From Gyrodactylus bullatarudis (lineage: Eukaryota; Platyhelminthes; Monogenea; Gyrodactylidea; Gyrodactylidae), in NCBI GenBank assembly GCA_012064415.1, contig SSNU01000088.1, positions 148,296 through 191,334 on the forward strand: a stretch of 43,039 nt of DNA. The letters are read 5' to 3'. Both the position numbers and the translations under genes were made by a program. The notes below the pieces were generated by a model. That model was not told where the DNA came from. It saw only the letters and a list, made by a program, of their open reading frames with translations, and ran no database searches. This document shows positions 1 through 11,104 of the stretch, one piece after another. Each line of letters begins with the position of its first letter. The first letter of the stretch is position 1.

Positions 1-829
1 AGAAAAATAAAAATTGAGAGATGAGAATAAAAATTGAGTAAAATCATCAAAAAATTGCGCGACTTTGAGTTAAAATATTATTGTTATGTGGGCTCTTGGA
101 TAGCTAGTTTATGGTACAGATGGGATGAGAAAAAGAAGATCTATCGTTTAGTACTTGTTGTAATCAAATCTAAAATTTAACGAACCTTTTGATATGATAT
201 GTCTACTAATAAGTAATAAGGTAATGGTGAAATTTATTTTGAGAGTAGAAAAATAGGTGATAAAAATTGACCGGCAAATTGGAATACTGACTGTATATGA
301 GTTATGAATTAGTTCAATTATTTATCACTTATAATCGATTTTCCTGTGAATCTAAAAATCAACTTTTGATCACTCTCTCACATTGAAATCAGCAAAATTT
401 TTCAGCTCAAAATTGAAAATAAAAGGGAATTTGGCGCTAACACGAATTCCATGCCAACCTTGTATGAGAGCCTGTTTGGCATTAGAGTTAGTTTTAATAC
501 ACTTGTTAAGTCAGAAAATTACAAAGAATTCGATTTTGAGCAGGAAACCTTTGTATCAATGGAAGGGAAATGCAACTCTATGTAAATGTAGTCTGGGATC
601 AAGTCTGATGAGACCCAGCGAAATAAAACTTTTATCCTTTATTATTTGCATGTTCTAAAACCTTCCTAATAAGTCTAGAATCGAGTAAGAAATGATAAAA
701 TTTGATTTTATGCAACTAGCGAGATCGAATCATTATTTAACTCAATCACGACATATGAAATGACTAAATAATTTTTCAAGTCTCACAAAAACTCAAATGT
801 TAACGTGACATCCTCTATTGATAGCGTAA
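1..829. other. Intergenic AT-rich DNA with one dispersed-repeat copy
   Basis: No reading frame here resembles a known protein. Positions 351-441 match 18761-18834 closely (see the repeat entry). Base composition changes near 830, where a C- and A-rich strand begins that continues into the LINE endonuclease remnant; this is the likely 5' edge of the retrotransposon. Confidence 0.4.
351..441 (+). repeat. Dispersed repeat R1, copy 1
   Basis: This stretch begins tctaaaaatcaacttttgat, continues through cactctct and ends at ttggcgctaac. The same order of words occurs at 18761-18834 in the same orientation, with small indels between. It is a decayed dispersed repeat of unknown class. No terminal structure or coding capacity is visible. 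Confidence 0.7.
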
Positions 830-2083
830 CTTTTCATCTTGTTCACCCAAAAGTTTTCAATACCAAAACCAAATACTACAGAAATCCTCAACTACAAACC
901 CTGACATTACTCAGCCCCAAGAAATTCAAGATTCCTCCGTAAGCATATCTAACATCCGAATTGCACACAGACCCTGTCTAGCTGGACCTTCAACCACTCC
1001 CCATAAACGTATAATGTCACCTCCCTTCACCGCAGAAGACAAACTTTTTTCTTAATAATATTATTCTATGGAAATCTCGCGCCCTGCTCATCTCAATGTT
1101 CTTTATCAATCAAATAGCAGCGAAATACTCATCAGTCTTGATACTCATCACAGAAACATGGCTAAAACTATCACATCCCACGGACAATATCGCCATCAAC
1201 AATTACTCATGTCACAGATGTGACTGCCCAATTCAAAAAACTGGGAGGTGTTCTTGCGTTCATGCATCATTCCTTTTCTGTCAATAACATCAAATTTTGC
1301 CTATCTACCCCGGAAATACTATCACTTACTTTCATCACAAACATTATTCCTATCCAGCTTTTCCTCATTTACAACCTCCCCCCTCCCCTTCAGTATCTAC
1401 ACTCTCTTAAAACGAAATCATAGACTTCATAAGAAAAAATCTCCAATCAAGTACTAGTCTCTATATCGTCTGTGGGGACTTCAATCTACCCAATTATCAT
1501 CCAGAAGACCTCGACTTCTCCTCTCCGTTGACCGACTACTGTCTTTCATTGATGCTCACCCAACTCACAACCTTTCCTACCCGGAAAATTTCTGATTCCT
1601 TCTTGGATCTCTTTTACACAAACATTCCCGAGCTTTATAACTCGAACTGTTATCCTATGCCTTCGTCTGACCACCCAATCTTCATCTTCACAACTTGAAC
1701 CATACGACACATCTACTGTTCATTATGTTACCGATTGCTCATACTTTTCCTCCATAATTAATTAAGACCACCTATTTACTCCAATGTTTAACTTTCATCT
1801 CTTTAGCCAATTCATCAAACGCCCAGCCAAAAAATCCAAGAACAGCTCTCTATCTAACCAGACAGCATCTTCGCCAATGATTACTCGACCCACCAACCAA
1901 TCTCCTACATTGATACCTCGGACTCTCAATCCTCTTGTTTCACTGCCGAAATCATAACAGACCTCCCCTTCTATCCCCGAACTCAAAAAAAACGCCGGGA
2001 CGACTACCTCATCTCTCCAATTATTCTGCTCTCCCTACCTAACACCTTCTTCAATGACCTCTCCAATTACAGAATGAACCATT
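830..2083 (+). pseudogene. LINE remnant: apurinic-like endonuclease domain (5' half of a split copy)
   Basis: This is a decayed endonuclease domain of a non-LTR retrotransposon, readable in pieces across several frames. Around 1140-1200 it reads LITETWL followed by a variable loop, as in the N-terminal half of EEP-fold LINE endonucleases. At 1471-1485 it reads CGDFNLP, near 1585 TFPTR with a following LDL-TN motif, and near 1660-1675 SSDHP, the C-terminal catalytic Ser-Asp-His region. From about 1990 to 2080 it reads like the linker before the reverse transcriptase. Frameshifts and stops show that the copy is dead. The frame stops at a TTAA and the reverse transcriptase resumes after 3837, so this is one element cut in two by an insertion. 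The same family recurs at 14.0-14.8 kb and, inverted, at 37.7-40.75 kb. Confidence 0.8.
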
Positions 2084-2329
2084 TTAACTAGGTAGAATAA
2101 ATTTAACTATAATAATATAATGTTTAAAATCCATGACTAGGCAAAAAACCTGAACACAGTGAACATTCCTCTTTTTCGTTGAAATGATAAAGACTAAATT
2201 ATTCAAAATTCTTGCTTCTTAACAACTTTTTAAATAGAAATAATCAAGCCTTAATCTGATAAAGACATTTTAGTGTTTATTTTTCTTTCTTTCATTTCCA
2301 CAAATGGATATGAATAGACAAGACGTCAC

Positions 2330-2935
2330 AAGAGATAATTTCAATAAATTCTTGAATGAGAATCTGGACCATTAAACATCACAAATTTCGAACTTGGTAT
2401 GTAACAGAATAATAGACAGGATTAATAGCATCAATGATGGCAATTCTCAAATTGAATTTACTCCCAATGATTACAAAATGTTGAGGAAGTTCCAGATTAT
2501 TGTAGAAAACAGTGAATGTATTTTGATTGTACCTTTAACAATTATATAGACTAAAATGTTTGTACATAGGATCTATTCGATATTTAGACTAGTACTAATG
2601 TTGATCTCGATCATGCAGGCAGAGATAGAATGATATTTGTCCTCGAACACTCGTACAAAAATATTTCACAATCTCAAATTACCAAATTTTTTTTTGTTAT
2701 GTAAATTATCAAAAAAATCCAGAAAAGTAGTTTCCAACCTATCTTATCTGAATGTTACAACAACTCAAGTCAATCTCATTGATTTTCAGTCAAATTCAGA
2801 CGGGGATTACAAATTTATCATGGTGTATCAAAACCATCTAACTAAATTTGTTAACCCATTCAGTCCAATCTACCTTAAATATTATCCTATTACAATGATA
2901 TTTAGTATACATCGGTAAAGTATGCAGATTCAATC
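2330..2935 (+). pseudogene. KRBA2-like (gypsy/Ginger-type) integrase fragment
   Basis: The frame from 2637 carries VNLIDFQS-SDGDYKFIMVYQNHLTKFV, which is the start of the DDE integrase catalytic core in the family annotated as KRAB-A domain-containing protein 2-like; the first catalytic Asp is in LIDFQ. A degraded zinc-binding stretch (LLCKLSKKSRK) precedes it. Upstream, around 2430-2500, the frame reads DGNSQIEFTPNDYKMLRK, which resembles the N-terminal region of the same proteins. The rest of the core, including the second Asp and the Glu, is absent, so the fragment cannot be active. It lies inside the piggyBac-like element, implying nested insertion or chimerism. Confidence 0.7.
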
Positions 2936-3429
2936 AAATACCAAAAATAGAAAAAATCGGGTCTCGTCTTCACTATAATTTTGAGTGTCGCGAAAAATTT
3001 AACTACATGTAATCTCCCCGGACTTTTTATCCTTTAAGAATATAGGTTGAAGATTATCGAAAACTAACCATTTTTTCCCATAAAACCATACGTTTTTCGA
3101 GTTTGTTCTGATATACAAAATCTCGATTGAAGATGACAATTTTTTGAACACGTGCCAAAATTTTTTCAATGATTTACGAGAAAGAACAAAATTGAGGTTT
3201 TTGAATAGTTTTTGCAACCTTTTGAATAAAAATAGGGCTTATTGTTAAAAATTGAGTGTTCTTTCACATGTCGGAAGAAAAAAGGGAAAAAAAAGAAAAT
3301 AAGATTTTGTATTATCCTAATAGGTATATAATTCAAGTATCATATAATTATTATTTTTGTCCACCGAGAAAATAATTTCATTATAATGGATTACGATTTA
3401 GAGTTAAGACATGACAATTTCGGTGTAAT

Positions 3430-3700
3430 GAAAAGAAAAATATAGATTTACCCAGTGTAATTTCTCTGTACAATCAAAACATGGGCGGAGTTGATAAATT
3501 CGACATAATGCTTTCAATATATCGATATGAAAGAAGGAGTGTTAAATGGTATAAGAAATTATTTTACCGGGCAATAAACTCAAGCTTAGTTAATGGTTAG
3601 TTACTCAGTAAAAGAGATGGAAATAAAGAGGATTTCCTCTCAATTTTTTTGGACGCGGCAACAGCTCTTATTGAAGAAAAGCATGTATTCCAAGAATGAT
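3430..3700 (+). pseudogene. piggyBac transposase, C-terminal remnant
   Basis: Translation from about 3432 reads NIDLPSVISLYNQNMGGVDK and continues FDIMLSIYRYERRSVKWYKK before an in-frame TAG at 3598-3600. YN-MGGVD-FD-ML-YR and the following KWYKKLFYR are the conserved end of the piggyBac (PGBD) catalytic domain; the Asp of MGGVD is one of its conserved acidic residues. After the stop the same frame continues DGNKEDFLSIFLDAATALIE to a TGA at 3697-3699. The N-terminal two thirds of the transposase, with the first catalytic aspartates, is not detectable. This is a dead remnant that identifies the surrounding TTAA-bounded element. Confidence 0.85.
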
Positions 3701-3836
3701 TCCACGTAATCATAGGAAGCGGTACACTGTAATAAAGCATTTTGTAATATAAAATTTTTATTTGTAAACCTAGTTAAAAACTTTTATCCTATTTTTAAAA
3801 TCTATATTACCTAGTTAGTCGAATCTAACTAGTTAA

Positions 3837-4905
3837 TATCGTTATTACCTGATTACCCCTTTTAACTGTAACATATATAAACACCTTCCTCCAGAACATA
3901 GATATCACATCTCTTGACTCGAATCAACATGGCTTTGCTAAAAGTAAAAGCACTTCAACTAACCTTATCTCATTTTTCGACAAAGCCTACGACTTTAAGT
4001 ATAGAAAAGTCCCAGCAGTTGCCATCTTTGTCGATATTGCTAAGGCTTTCGACAGACTACCTTTCCAAAGTTGTCTCACCAAACTGAAGGTTAACCCATT
4101 CATCATCAACCTAACCCAAAATTTCCTCTCCAGAAGAAGTCAACAACCATTGTTCACGTTCTTCCCCAATTTCATCCGGAGTTCCACAAGGCTCAATGAT
4201 TGGTCCCAAACTATTTAATATTATCTTTTCCTCAATCATCCCATCCAGTTCATCATATTTCAAATACGCGGATGGCATAGAAATCCTCTGCCCCTTAACT
4301 CATGGACTCAACCAACTCTAAACTCGCCCATCTGTTATCTCTAAACACTAATAAAACTAAAATAATGAGCCTCAGTGACAACATGCTGCTCAATCCGGAT
4401 CTAAACACACTTCTAGTCAGTCAAATCAATGATCTCGGTCTCAACTACACCCGGAAGCTAGACACCAGTATCCATGCTAAGGTAACTCTAAGGATACTGA
4501 GAACTAAATCATATTTCCTCAAAAAGTCTGTACAATCCGCGGAACTCAGACTCCTCCTATATAAAAAATGTATCCTCCCTCATCTAGACTATGGCAGTCC
4601 TCTCCTCTCCAACATTTCAAAAAGCACTCAAAAAAGATTAAACGTCTACAATTTCACTTTCTCCGTTCCTGCTTGGGTCCATACTCCTACAGTGAATTTC
4701 TATCCAAATGCAATCTAATCCCAAAATTGCATTTACAATCGCTTTATTCAATAAACTGCCCTCATCTCTGGAACATAATTACAACCTCCGTCATCTCACC
4801 GGTTTCACAATCATCCTAAGATTCCCCTAAGATTCAGATTTAAAGTTAACTTATTTAATTTCAAACACCAATCTATAAACCAGATCTCAAAGAAAATTCT
4901 TATTT
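3837..4905 (+). pseudogene. LINE remnant: reverse transcriptase (3' half of the split copy)
   Basis: Reverse transcriptase palm and thumb motifs follow in order: DSNQHGFAKSKST near 3918-3956, FVDIAKAFDRLPF near 4027-4065 (catalytic Asp region), SGVPQGSMIGP near 4175-4210 in a shifted frame, FKYADGIEI near 4259-4285 (the YADD box altered to YADG), then a 138-residue thumb frame from 4302 with ILPHLDYGS. The frame changes at least twice, and the second catalytic Asp of YADD is replaced by Gly, so the enzyme is dead. Downstream frames to about 4900 resemble the C-terminal tails of the copies at 14.0-14.8 kb and 37.7-38.1 kb. The combination of an upstream endonuclease and this RT type fits the Jockey/CR1 group; that clade assignment is uncertain. 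Confidence 0.85.
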
Positions 4906-5060
4906 TTCATAATAATGATAATCATGATTCTTATAAATTCTTTTCAATATATATCAACTCTGATATATTATATGGTACGATACGATAGTTTAATCGTTGC
5001 AAATTTGGTTGAGATATTATTGATTTGGTAAATACATATACAAATCAAATAGAATTGTAA

Positions 5061-5066
5061 TTTATT
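5061..5066 (-). terminator. Poly(A) signal of the PRCP-like gene
   Basis: The minus strand reads AATAAA only a few bases after the TAA stop codon (5072-5070), so the 3' UTR must be extremely short. Confidence 0.6.
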
Positions 5067-5069
5067 AAC

Positions 5070-6720
5070 TTAGTTGAAAGTCCTCTTGTACTGGGAAATC
5101 CACATTTTGAATATTTTCAAATATGTTTGCCTAGCCTTTATAATATCTTCTGGATCAGCTGGATTAGAAGCCCTCAAATCTAAATGATGAGCTCCGTTTG
5201 GTAGTCGAAAGAAGAAGGAGTTTTTTAGTTCATCTGAACTTTGTACTCCTAGGCCAGACCATGGATCAAGATCACCGTTGCTATACACAGAATGAAGATT
5301 AACTAACCTTAGAGAACATACCTAAAGATGATGTTGTCAAGACTACTCATGGCGTCTTCTCCCCACCATTCAACTCTGGCACGATTCATTCGTGGTCGAA
5401 CACCAAAGGCAGAAAAACATTGATCACTAAAGGCATTATCGTCCCAGGGATGAGGGGGAAACATGTCAGTTACATTATTATTGCACATTGGTATAGTCAT
5501 TTCCAAGCAGGTCTGTAAATTCCAACCTGAAGCGTCAAGTCCGCTACTCTGGTTGTCCTCAATATCCAAACATGTACTTAGCCCTCTATAATCGAAAAGT
5601 TTCCAGAAGGCCTTTGAAAAGGATACTATCAGATGTTCACCACCAGGATTTTTATTCAAAACCTAGAAAACGATGAATAAATCAATATTGTATCGATGTA
5701 AGATAAAAGGTCAAGTAAAGATGAAAGCATGAAAAGAATGAACTTTGGAATTTGGACAATCACAAAAACTAACATTGCAATATTCCTTTAGTGGATATCC
5801 TGGTAAGTCAAAGAGGAATTTAGTTGGATAGGGGTAATTAACCATGGCTAGACTGCCAAGAAAATCTTCTACATAGTCCGATAAACTTTCAGAATTTTTG
5901 AGGGGATCACAAGTCTTGAAAATTTTACTCAGCTGAGACAAACCAGCTGGTGTTCTTCCTAGATCATGGATAACATTCCATGCACTGCGTACATTGTTTA
6001 CACATACTTCACCGCCTGCTTTCCGATAGGAATCAGTGGCAATTCTACTAAATATTGAGCAATTTCTCATCCCGGGAAATCCAAATATTGGAGCTGAAGA
6101 TGCAAGACCCCTGATGAATTGAACTCATGAATATTCAAACTAACCCGACCACAATATTAGGATATTTTTGACGCAGCCAAGCTGTTAGCATGCCTCCGTA
6201 TGACCCACCCATGGCTATCACGGGAGATTTTTCATATTTCTCCTCCTTCTTTATCTCAGTTATAAGGGAAGCAAAGTCAGATAAAGCCTGCTCAGCTGTC
6301 AAATATCCAAAGTGTTCTCGATCGTTGAAAGTTTTTTTGCCAAAAGGCAAAGATTCTCCATAATATCTGTGCTCTATAAAAATAACGGTTGAGTTGAGTT
6401 CTTGAGCAGATTCCCATATAAAACCTGTGTTTTCAGCAAATGCAGTAATATCACCTTCATTGCCAGTATATAACAGAATCGAGGAGCCAGAGGTGAAATA
6501 TTTTTCACTAATTAAATATCTAAGCTTAAATTTAGCATCATTCAGGTAATTAAAATGGTCTATCTAAAGAGATTTACGTAATATAATTTTGACGTACGTA
6601 TGATTCGTAATACTTTGTTTCATATTCATATTTTGAAGATTTTGATACCTCCATATTAAAGTCCAGAGCGTTTAATATTTTAAAGAAGAATACAATTAGC
6701 AATGAGTGAACGAGCCGCAT
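5070..6720 (-). CDS. PRCP: Lysosomal Pro-X carboxypeptidase / dipeptidyl peptidase 2-like serine peptidase (family S28)
   Basis: Five exons join in frame: 6720-6598, 6563-6145, 6110-5774, 5662-5322 and 5280-5070, giving 476 residues, the usual S28 length. All four introns are GT-AG, and three are only 34, 34 and 41 nt. The start ATG at 6720 opens a hydrophobic signal peptide (MRLVHSLLIVFFFKILNA). Family hallmarks are visible: LYTGNEGDI, EHRYYGESLPFG, nucleophile Ser in GGSYGGM, LASSAPI, NNVTDMFP, catalytic Asp in NGDLDPWSG and catalytic His in GAHHLDLR. S28 enzymes act in lysosomes or are secreted; PRCP removes residues C-terminal to proline, while DPP2 removes N-terminal dipeptides. PMC--DMF-PH-W and GVRPR favour PRCP, while the ending DLRASNPADPEDII is more DPP2-like, so the exact member is open. 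It is transcribed divergently from LIS1. Confidence 0.93.
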
Positions 6721-7002
6721 GATTATACAAAATTTTGATAAACTCTTTATTTTCAACTCAGCGCACTGTATCTATTTTAAAAATAGTTTTGTTTCTTGTT
6801 AAGTTGTTTGACCCAATAATTTTTTTAGCGCGTGTCCTAAATAAGGATAAATTATACTGGATTTGCTTCTTCTAAAACAAGAATAATTAGATTTTCCTAA
6901 TCTAAAATCTGGATATAATTTTGAGATAAACTAATCCTATAACATTCTTTTGAAAGATCATAATTTGTTTCATACCACGCTTTATCCCTCAAGTCTATTC
7001 CA
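6721..7002. promoter_or_regulatory. Shared head-to-head promoter region of the PRCP-like gene and LIS1
   Basis: Only 282 bp separate the two divergent start codons, so both promoters and both 5' leaders must lie here. No canonical TATA box stands out at a convincing distance from either ATG; the stretch is AT-rich throughout. Function is inferred from position. Confidence 0.5.
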
Positions 7003-9846
7003 ATGTTTTTAGCTCAACGTCAAAAAGAAGAACTGTAATTTATACTTTTAATGGTTTTTTCCTCGATTTTAGAAATAAGGCAATAGCTGATTATTTAAAA
7101 TCAAATGGTTTGAACAATGCTCTGGAATCATTTCTCAAGGATGCAAATATTGACGGAGAAATCGATAAGAAGTATGCTGGTCTGCTCGAAAAAAAGTGGA
7201 CATCAGTCATTCGTTTACAAAAGAAAGTAATGGATCTTGAAACTAAACTCTCCGAGTCTGAACGTGAAAACCAACAGCTTCTTAATCAGTTTGGTATGGG
7301 AAATGTTGCTCCTCTTCCCGGTAGTGGCCTTCAGACTAGAGAAAAAAGGAATACTGATGTAATACCCCGTCAGCCAGCCAAGTTTACCCTAACTGGACAT
7401 AGAGCTCCCATTACCAAAGTTATATTTCATCCTCATTACAACCTTTTGGTTTCCTCTAGTGAAGATGCTACCATCAGAATTTGGGATTACGAGAGTGGGG
7501 AATACGAAAGATCCCTCAAGGGTCATTCAGATATTGTTCAAGATATTACATTTGATGCTTCTGGAAAATTGTTAGCTTCTTGTTCAGCTGATTTATTGAT
7601 TAAAATTTGGGATTTTACCTCGTATTTGTGCATCAAAACTCTCACAGGACATGATCATAACGTCTCTTCGGTTAAATTCATTCCATCTGGTGATTTCATT
7701 TTCAGTGCTAGTCGTGATAAAACAATCAAAATGTGGGAAGTATCCACTGGGTAATTACACCTTGCATAATTTCATTAATCTGTTTCTAATTATTTCATAT
7801 TTAAATTATAGGTATTGTGTAAAAACCTTTACTGGACATTCAGAATGGATTCGATGTGTCAATCCATCCCAGGATGGTACCCTTTTGGCTAGCTGCTCAA
7901 ATGATAAATCAATAATTATTTGGAAAGTGGCAGACCCAAAGGATATTAAAGTGCAACTTAGAGGTCACGATCACGTTGTCGAAACAGTCATCTGGGCCAC
8001 AAATTACAACTCAAAATTCAGTATTCTTGCCTCTTCAGAATCTGAAGATCAAAGCGCAGTATCAAATAGTGAACAGAACGGAACAGAAGCTCCTGGCAAT
8101 ATTCTCAGTAACCTAGCTAATGGAGAAAATTTGGTAGACACAGTCAAGCAAGCTCTTATAATCGCTTCCGGCTCCCGTGACAAAGTCATCAAAGTCTGGG
8201 ATGTAAATGCTGGTGTCTGTCTTTTTACTCTGGTTAGTTTTTATTCAAAATCTATTCATCATTCGGAAATAACTTAGTTAGGATTCAAATCATTTTGTTT
8301 TACCAATACCCCACCCCCTTTTATCACCTGTTGATGTGGGTCAATTAAATTTTAGTCGATGTCTCTCTCTCTCTTACAATCTAAAACATTCCATTCTTTT
8401 TCTCTCTTATTCAGAAAAGAAATTCATTTCTCTCGTCTTCTTACTCCAGCTATCTTTAGCTATTCAATAATATTACATTTAAAGTTTATAATGTATATAT
8501 ATTGATCAAAAAGAAAATAATAATTTTAGATTATGAAATGCAACTCTACTGTTTATTTTATTATCTCGCTATTACTTCTTATATATTCTCAACCCATCAT
8601 CTCAATTAAACTTGAACTGATTTCAAATTTGCAAAAGATGAGGATCAGCCTCATATATGCACATGAAGCGTGTTCGCTCCCTCATGACAGGAATCACTCA
8701 TTAAAACACATGAAAGAGAGAAATTTGAGAAATGTATTTCTCCTTTAAATATCACTCTACACCTTTTATTAATTGGAGGCAATTGTTAATAATAATACTA
8801 ATAATGGCCTCTTTGGCTTACTTTTTGTGGGTGAAAACTTTTTATTTCAATGATTCTCACATACACACACACACATAGTGCACTATATCTAGCCCTTTAT
8901 ATGCGTACTGTACCATTTACTCCAAGTACTTACTCCAATTTAAATATTTAACACAATACTTATCCAAGTACAAGTCTATTCGCGTGTGTGTAGCAATAAT
9001 AATGACATATGCAAAAAGACAACAACTATAACTGATCGATCTTCAATTTTTCCCCCTTTTTCAGTTACTCTTCTCGCTCTCTTTCCTCTCTTGAACTTTC
9101 TTCCCAGTTCTACACACACTAATTACTACAATAGTCTTTTAAAATTATATTGAATAAATAATTTTTCTGGGAAATTTCTTCTTCTCCTCCTCCTCAAAAA
9201 TATGTGTTTGTACTACTACTAGATTTGTGTTGAACTTACATACTCAAATTCCTTCAACTATGGGCTTGTTGTAAATTAATTAATAATAAATCCCTGTCTA
9301 TGGTAATGTCAACTATCACCTGTAATCATAATCACAATTATCGATTAAATACATATTCCAAGAGTAGTAGTGACATTGAGATTGGAGCTAATTCAAAAAA
9401 TAAAAAAGATCATGCAGTTTTTTCACATGATCTCTCTTACTTACTTTCAACATTACCATATATACTCTATGTAATGAAACATTTGTAAATCAACTGCATT
9501 GGGAATTATAATGGGTGTCATATATATCCATTTTAAAATGATTATACATTCGTAATTTGCTCTCAATGAAAAACTCGTCTAGAAGGAACTAAAAATATTT
9601 AATTTTTCTTTTAAGATTGGCCATGATAACTGGGTTCGTCAGTTATGCTTCCATCCACAAGGTCGAATTCTCTTTAGCTCCTCAGATGACAAAACCGTGC
9701 GCATGTGGGATCTCAAGAATCGTAGATGTCAGAAGACTCTCGAGGCACACTCACACTTTGTCTCCTCAATAGATTTTCACAGGATAGCTAATGCCTTTGC
9801 TACCGGATCAGTTGACCAGACAATTCGAGTTTGGGAATGCCGTTAG
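7003..9846 (+). CDS. PAFAH1B1: Lissencephaly-1 / platelet-activating factor acetylhydrolase IB regulatory subunit (dynein regulator)
   Basis: Four exons, 7003-7034, 7073-7750, 7812-8232 and 9616-9846, splice in frame to 453 residues. The N-terminus [20 protein letters not shown] forms the LisH dimerisation motif; [20 protein letters not shown] starts the coiled coil; seven WD40 blades follow (for example [33 protein letters not shown]), ending in the diagnostic [11 protein letters not shown]1 binds dynein's motor domain with NDEL1 and controls retrograde transport, nuclear migration and mitotic spindle positioning; it is cytosolic, at microtubule plus ends and centrosomes. Vertebrate LIS1 has about 410 residues; the extra length here lies mostly in a Ser/Asn/Glu-rich loop between blades 4 and 5 (encoded around 8030-8155). 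Intron 1 is 38 nt; intron 3 is 1383 nt. Confidence 0.97.
8233..9615 (+). other. LIS1 intron 3, low-complexity
   Basis: The donor is GTTAGT and the acceptor TTTTAAG. The interior holds CT-rich tracts (8360-8420 and 9061-9120), a CA dinucleotide run at about 8858-8877 and short trinucleotide runs. A 71-codon frame at 8533 starts with a hydrophobic stretch but has no recognisable homology and lies inside the intron. No gene is supported. Confidence 0.7.
8858..8877. repeat. CA dinucleotide microsatellite
   Basis: Short run of alternating CA (acatacacacacacacacat) inside LIS1 intron 3. Confidence 0.8.
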
Positions 9847-11104
9847 TGTCTCAACCAAGAGTAATATATATTTAAAAGTATGCATCCAAAGCGAGATCCT
9901 TTCATGTCTCTATATACAAAAATTCCTAATCCTTTGATTTAACATACCTACATATTTATCAACAAACAACTTACACAACAACAAGACGAAAAAGAACTAC
10001 AAAAATCCAGTCCCACTAATCGTGTCTTTTAACCTTTTAACTGTGTTTACTCTTATTCCCAAATCTCTCTATGAAGGAAAAAACTATAATTCTCGGAATT
10101 TATGTATAGCTAATATAACACCGAGACTTTTTATTCAATTTTTCATGCACACTGCGCAAATCCCACCAGAAAACCCCCCATGAAGCTCTGCCTTGATTTT
10201 TTTGATAATTTTTTTTCATACTACCATGTTCAAACTATCATTATTACTATTATTATTATTATTATCATTATTATTTGAAAATTATCTGTAATACAAAAAA
10301 TATTATTGACTATGAATGCAATAACGAAGCTGAAGAAAAAAGAGTTCTACCCCTAGAGAGATTTTCACTTATTCTTTTTTGAATTAAGATGACTCCATTT
10401 TTTGAGTTCTCCAAAAATCCACACACACAAAATTTTCCATCATTCACAACTATCAATATACTACTATTATCCTTAGTGCTTATAATTATTCAGTTCGCCA
10501 ATTTTCCTTCTATTCAATCCTCTATCCACTTCCAACACAGAATTGTACAGTATCTATTTAACGAAAAAAGAAAACATTGTACACGCGAAAATAGATTATT
10601 AAATTCGCTTGTGATTATTACATAACAAGTAGTTATTAACTACTACATATTAACCTGGAAGAACAAAATATTAACCCCTTTTTTATTGTGTGCAATCGTA
10701 AATTCTAGACCTATTTTTTGTTAAAGTAAATTTTTGAAAAAGACCCTAGTGTTTACTGTCTGAGTTTATGATGAACACCAACTGATGATGTAATGAGCAG
10801 GTCCGGCATATGTTTCTATTTTTGTTTTATCGGTAATTCTTTTTCTAAATCTATTTGGGAATATCTTATGAAGAATATAAATTTTATGTCTATCAATGAT
10901 CTTTTAATTACAAAGCACAATCAAAACTCAACAGCCTAGAAAACCTCAAACTAGTCAATCACTAAAATTTGATGTTTGAATTTTTAATTAAAATTTGAAT
11001 TACCTCTTCTTGACTTGATACTAACTAAAATTTACTTTTCAAAACTGTTGTGGTGGATTTGTTATTAAATTAAACAACTTCAAAAATTTTGATTAAGCAA
11101 ATTA
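9847..11104. other. LIS1 3' UTR, intergenic spacer and PSMC6 promoter region
   Basis: The stretch is AT-rich with no supported gene. It should contain the LIS1 3' UTR, although no clear AATAAA was found close to the stop. An ATT trinucleotide run lies at 10240-10275. The 78-codon frame at 10389 is compositionally biased and matches nothing recognisable. Confidence 0.5.
10240..10275. repeat. ATT trinucleotide microsatellite
   Basis: Imperfect (ATT)n run, with single ACT and ATC interruptions. Confidence 0.85.

Larger units (their letters stand above)
2088..3832 (+). mobile_element. Decayed piggyBac-like DNA transposon bounded by TTAA
   Basis: The element is flanked by TTAA at 2084-2087 and 3833-3836, the target duplication diagnostic of piggyBac transposons. 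The left end reads CTAGGTAGAATAAA and the reverse complement of the right end reads CTAGTTAGATTCGA, an imperfect terminal inverted repeat. Near the right end lies the C-terminal part of a piggyBac transposase (separate entry). LINE sequence is interrupted exactly here: endonuclease and linker lie on the left and reverse transcriptase on the right. The inside also holds an unrelated integrase fragment, so part of the original element was lost or overwritten. The call rests on the TTAA pair, the short TIR similarity and the transposase remnant together. Confidence 0.65.

Noticed and set aside
8533..8748. 71-codon frame with a signal-peptide-like start inside LIS1 intron 3
   Set aside because: It has no recognisable homology, lies in an AT-rich intron on the host gene's strand, and its hydrophobic start is typical of T-rich DNA.
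10389..10625. 78-codon frame upstream of PSMC6
   Set aside because: Low-complexity, hydrophobic by AT bias, no start context or homology.
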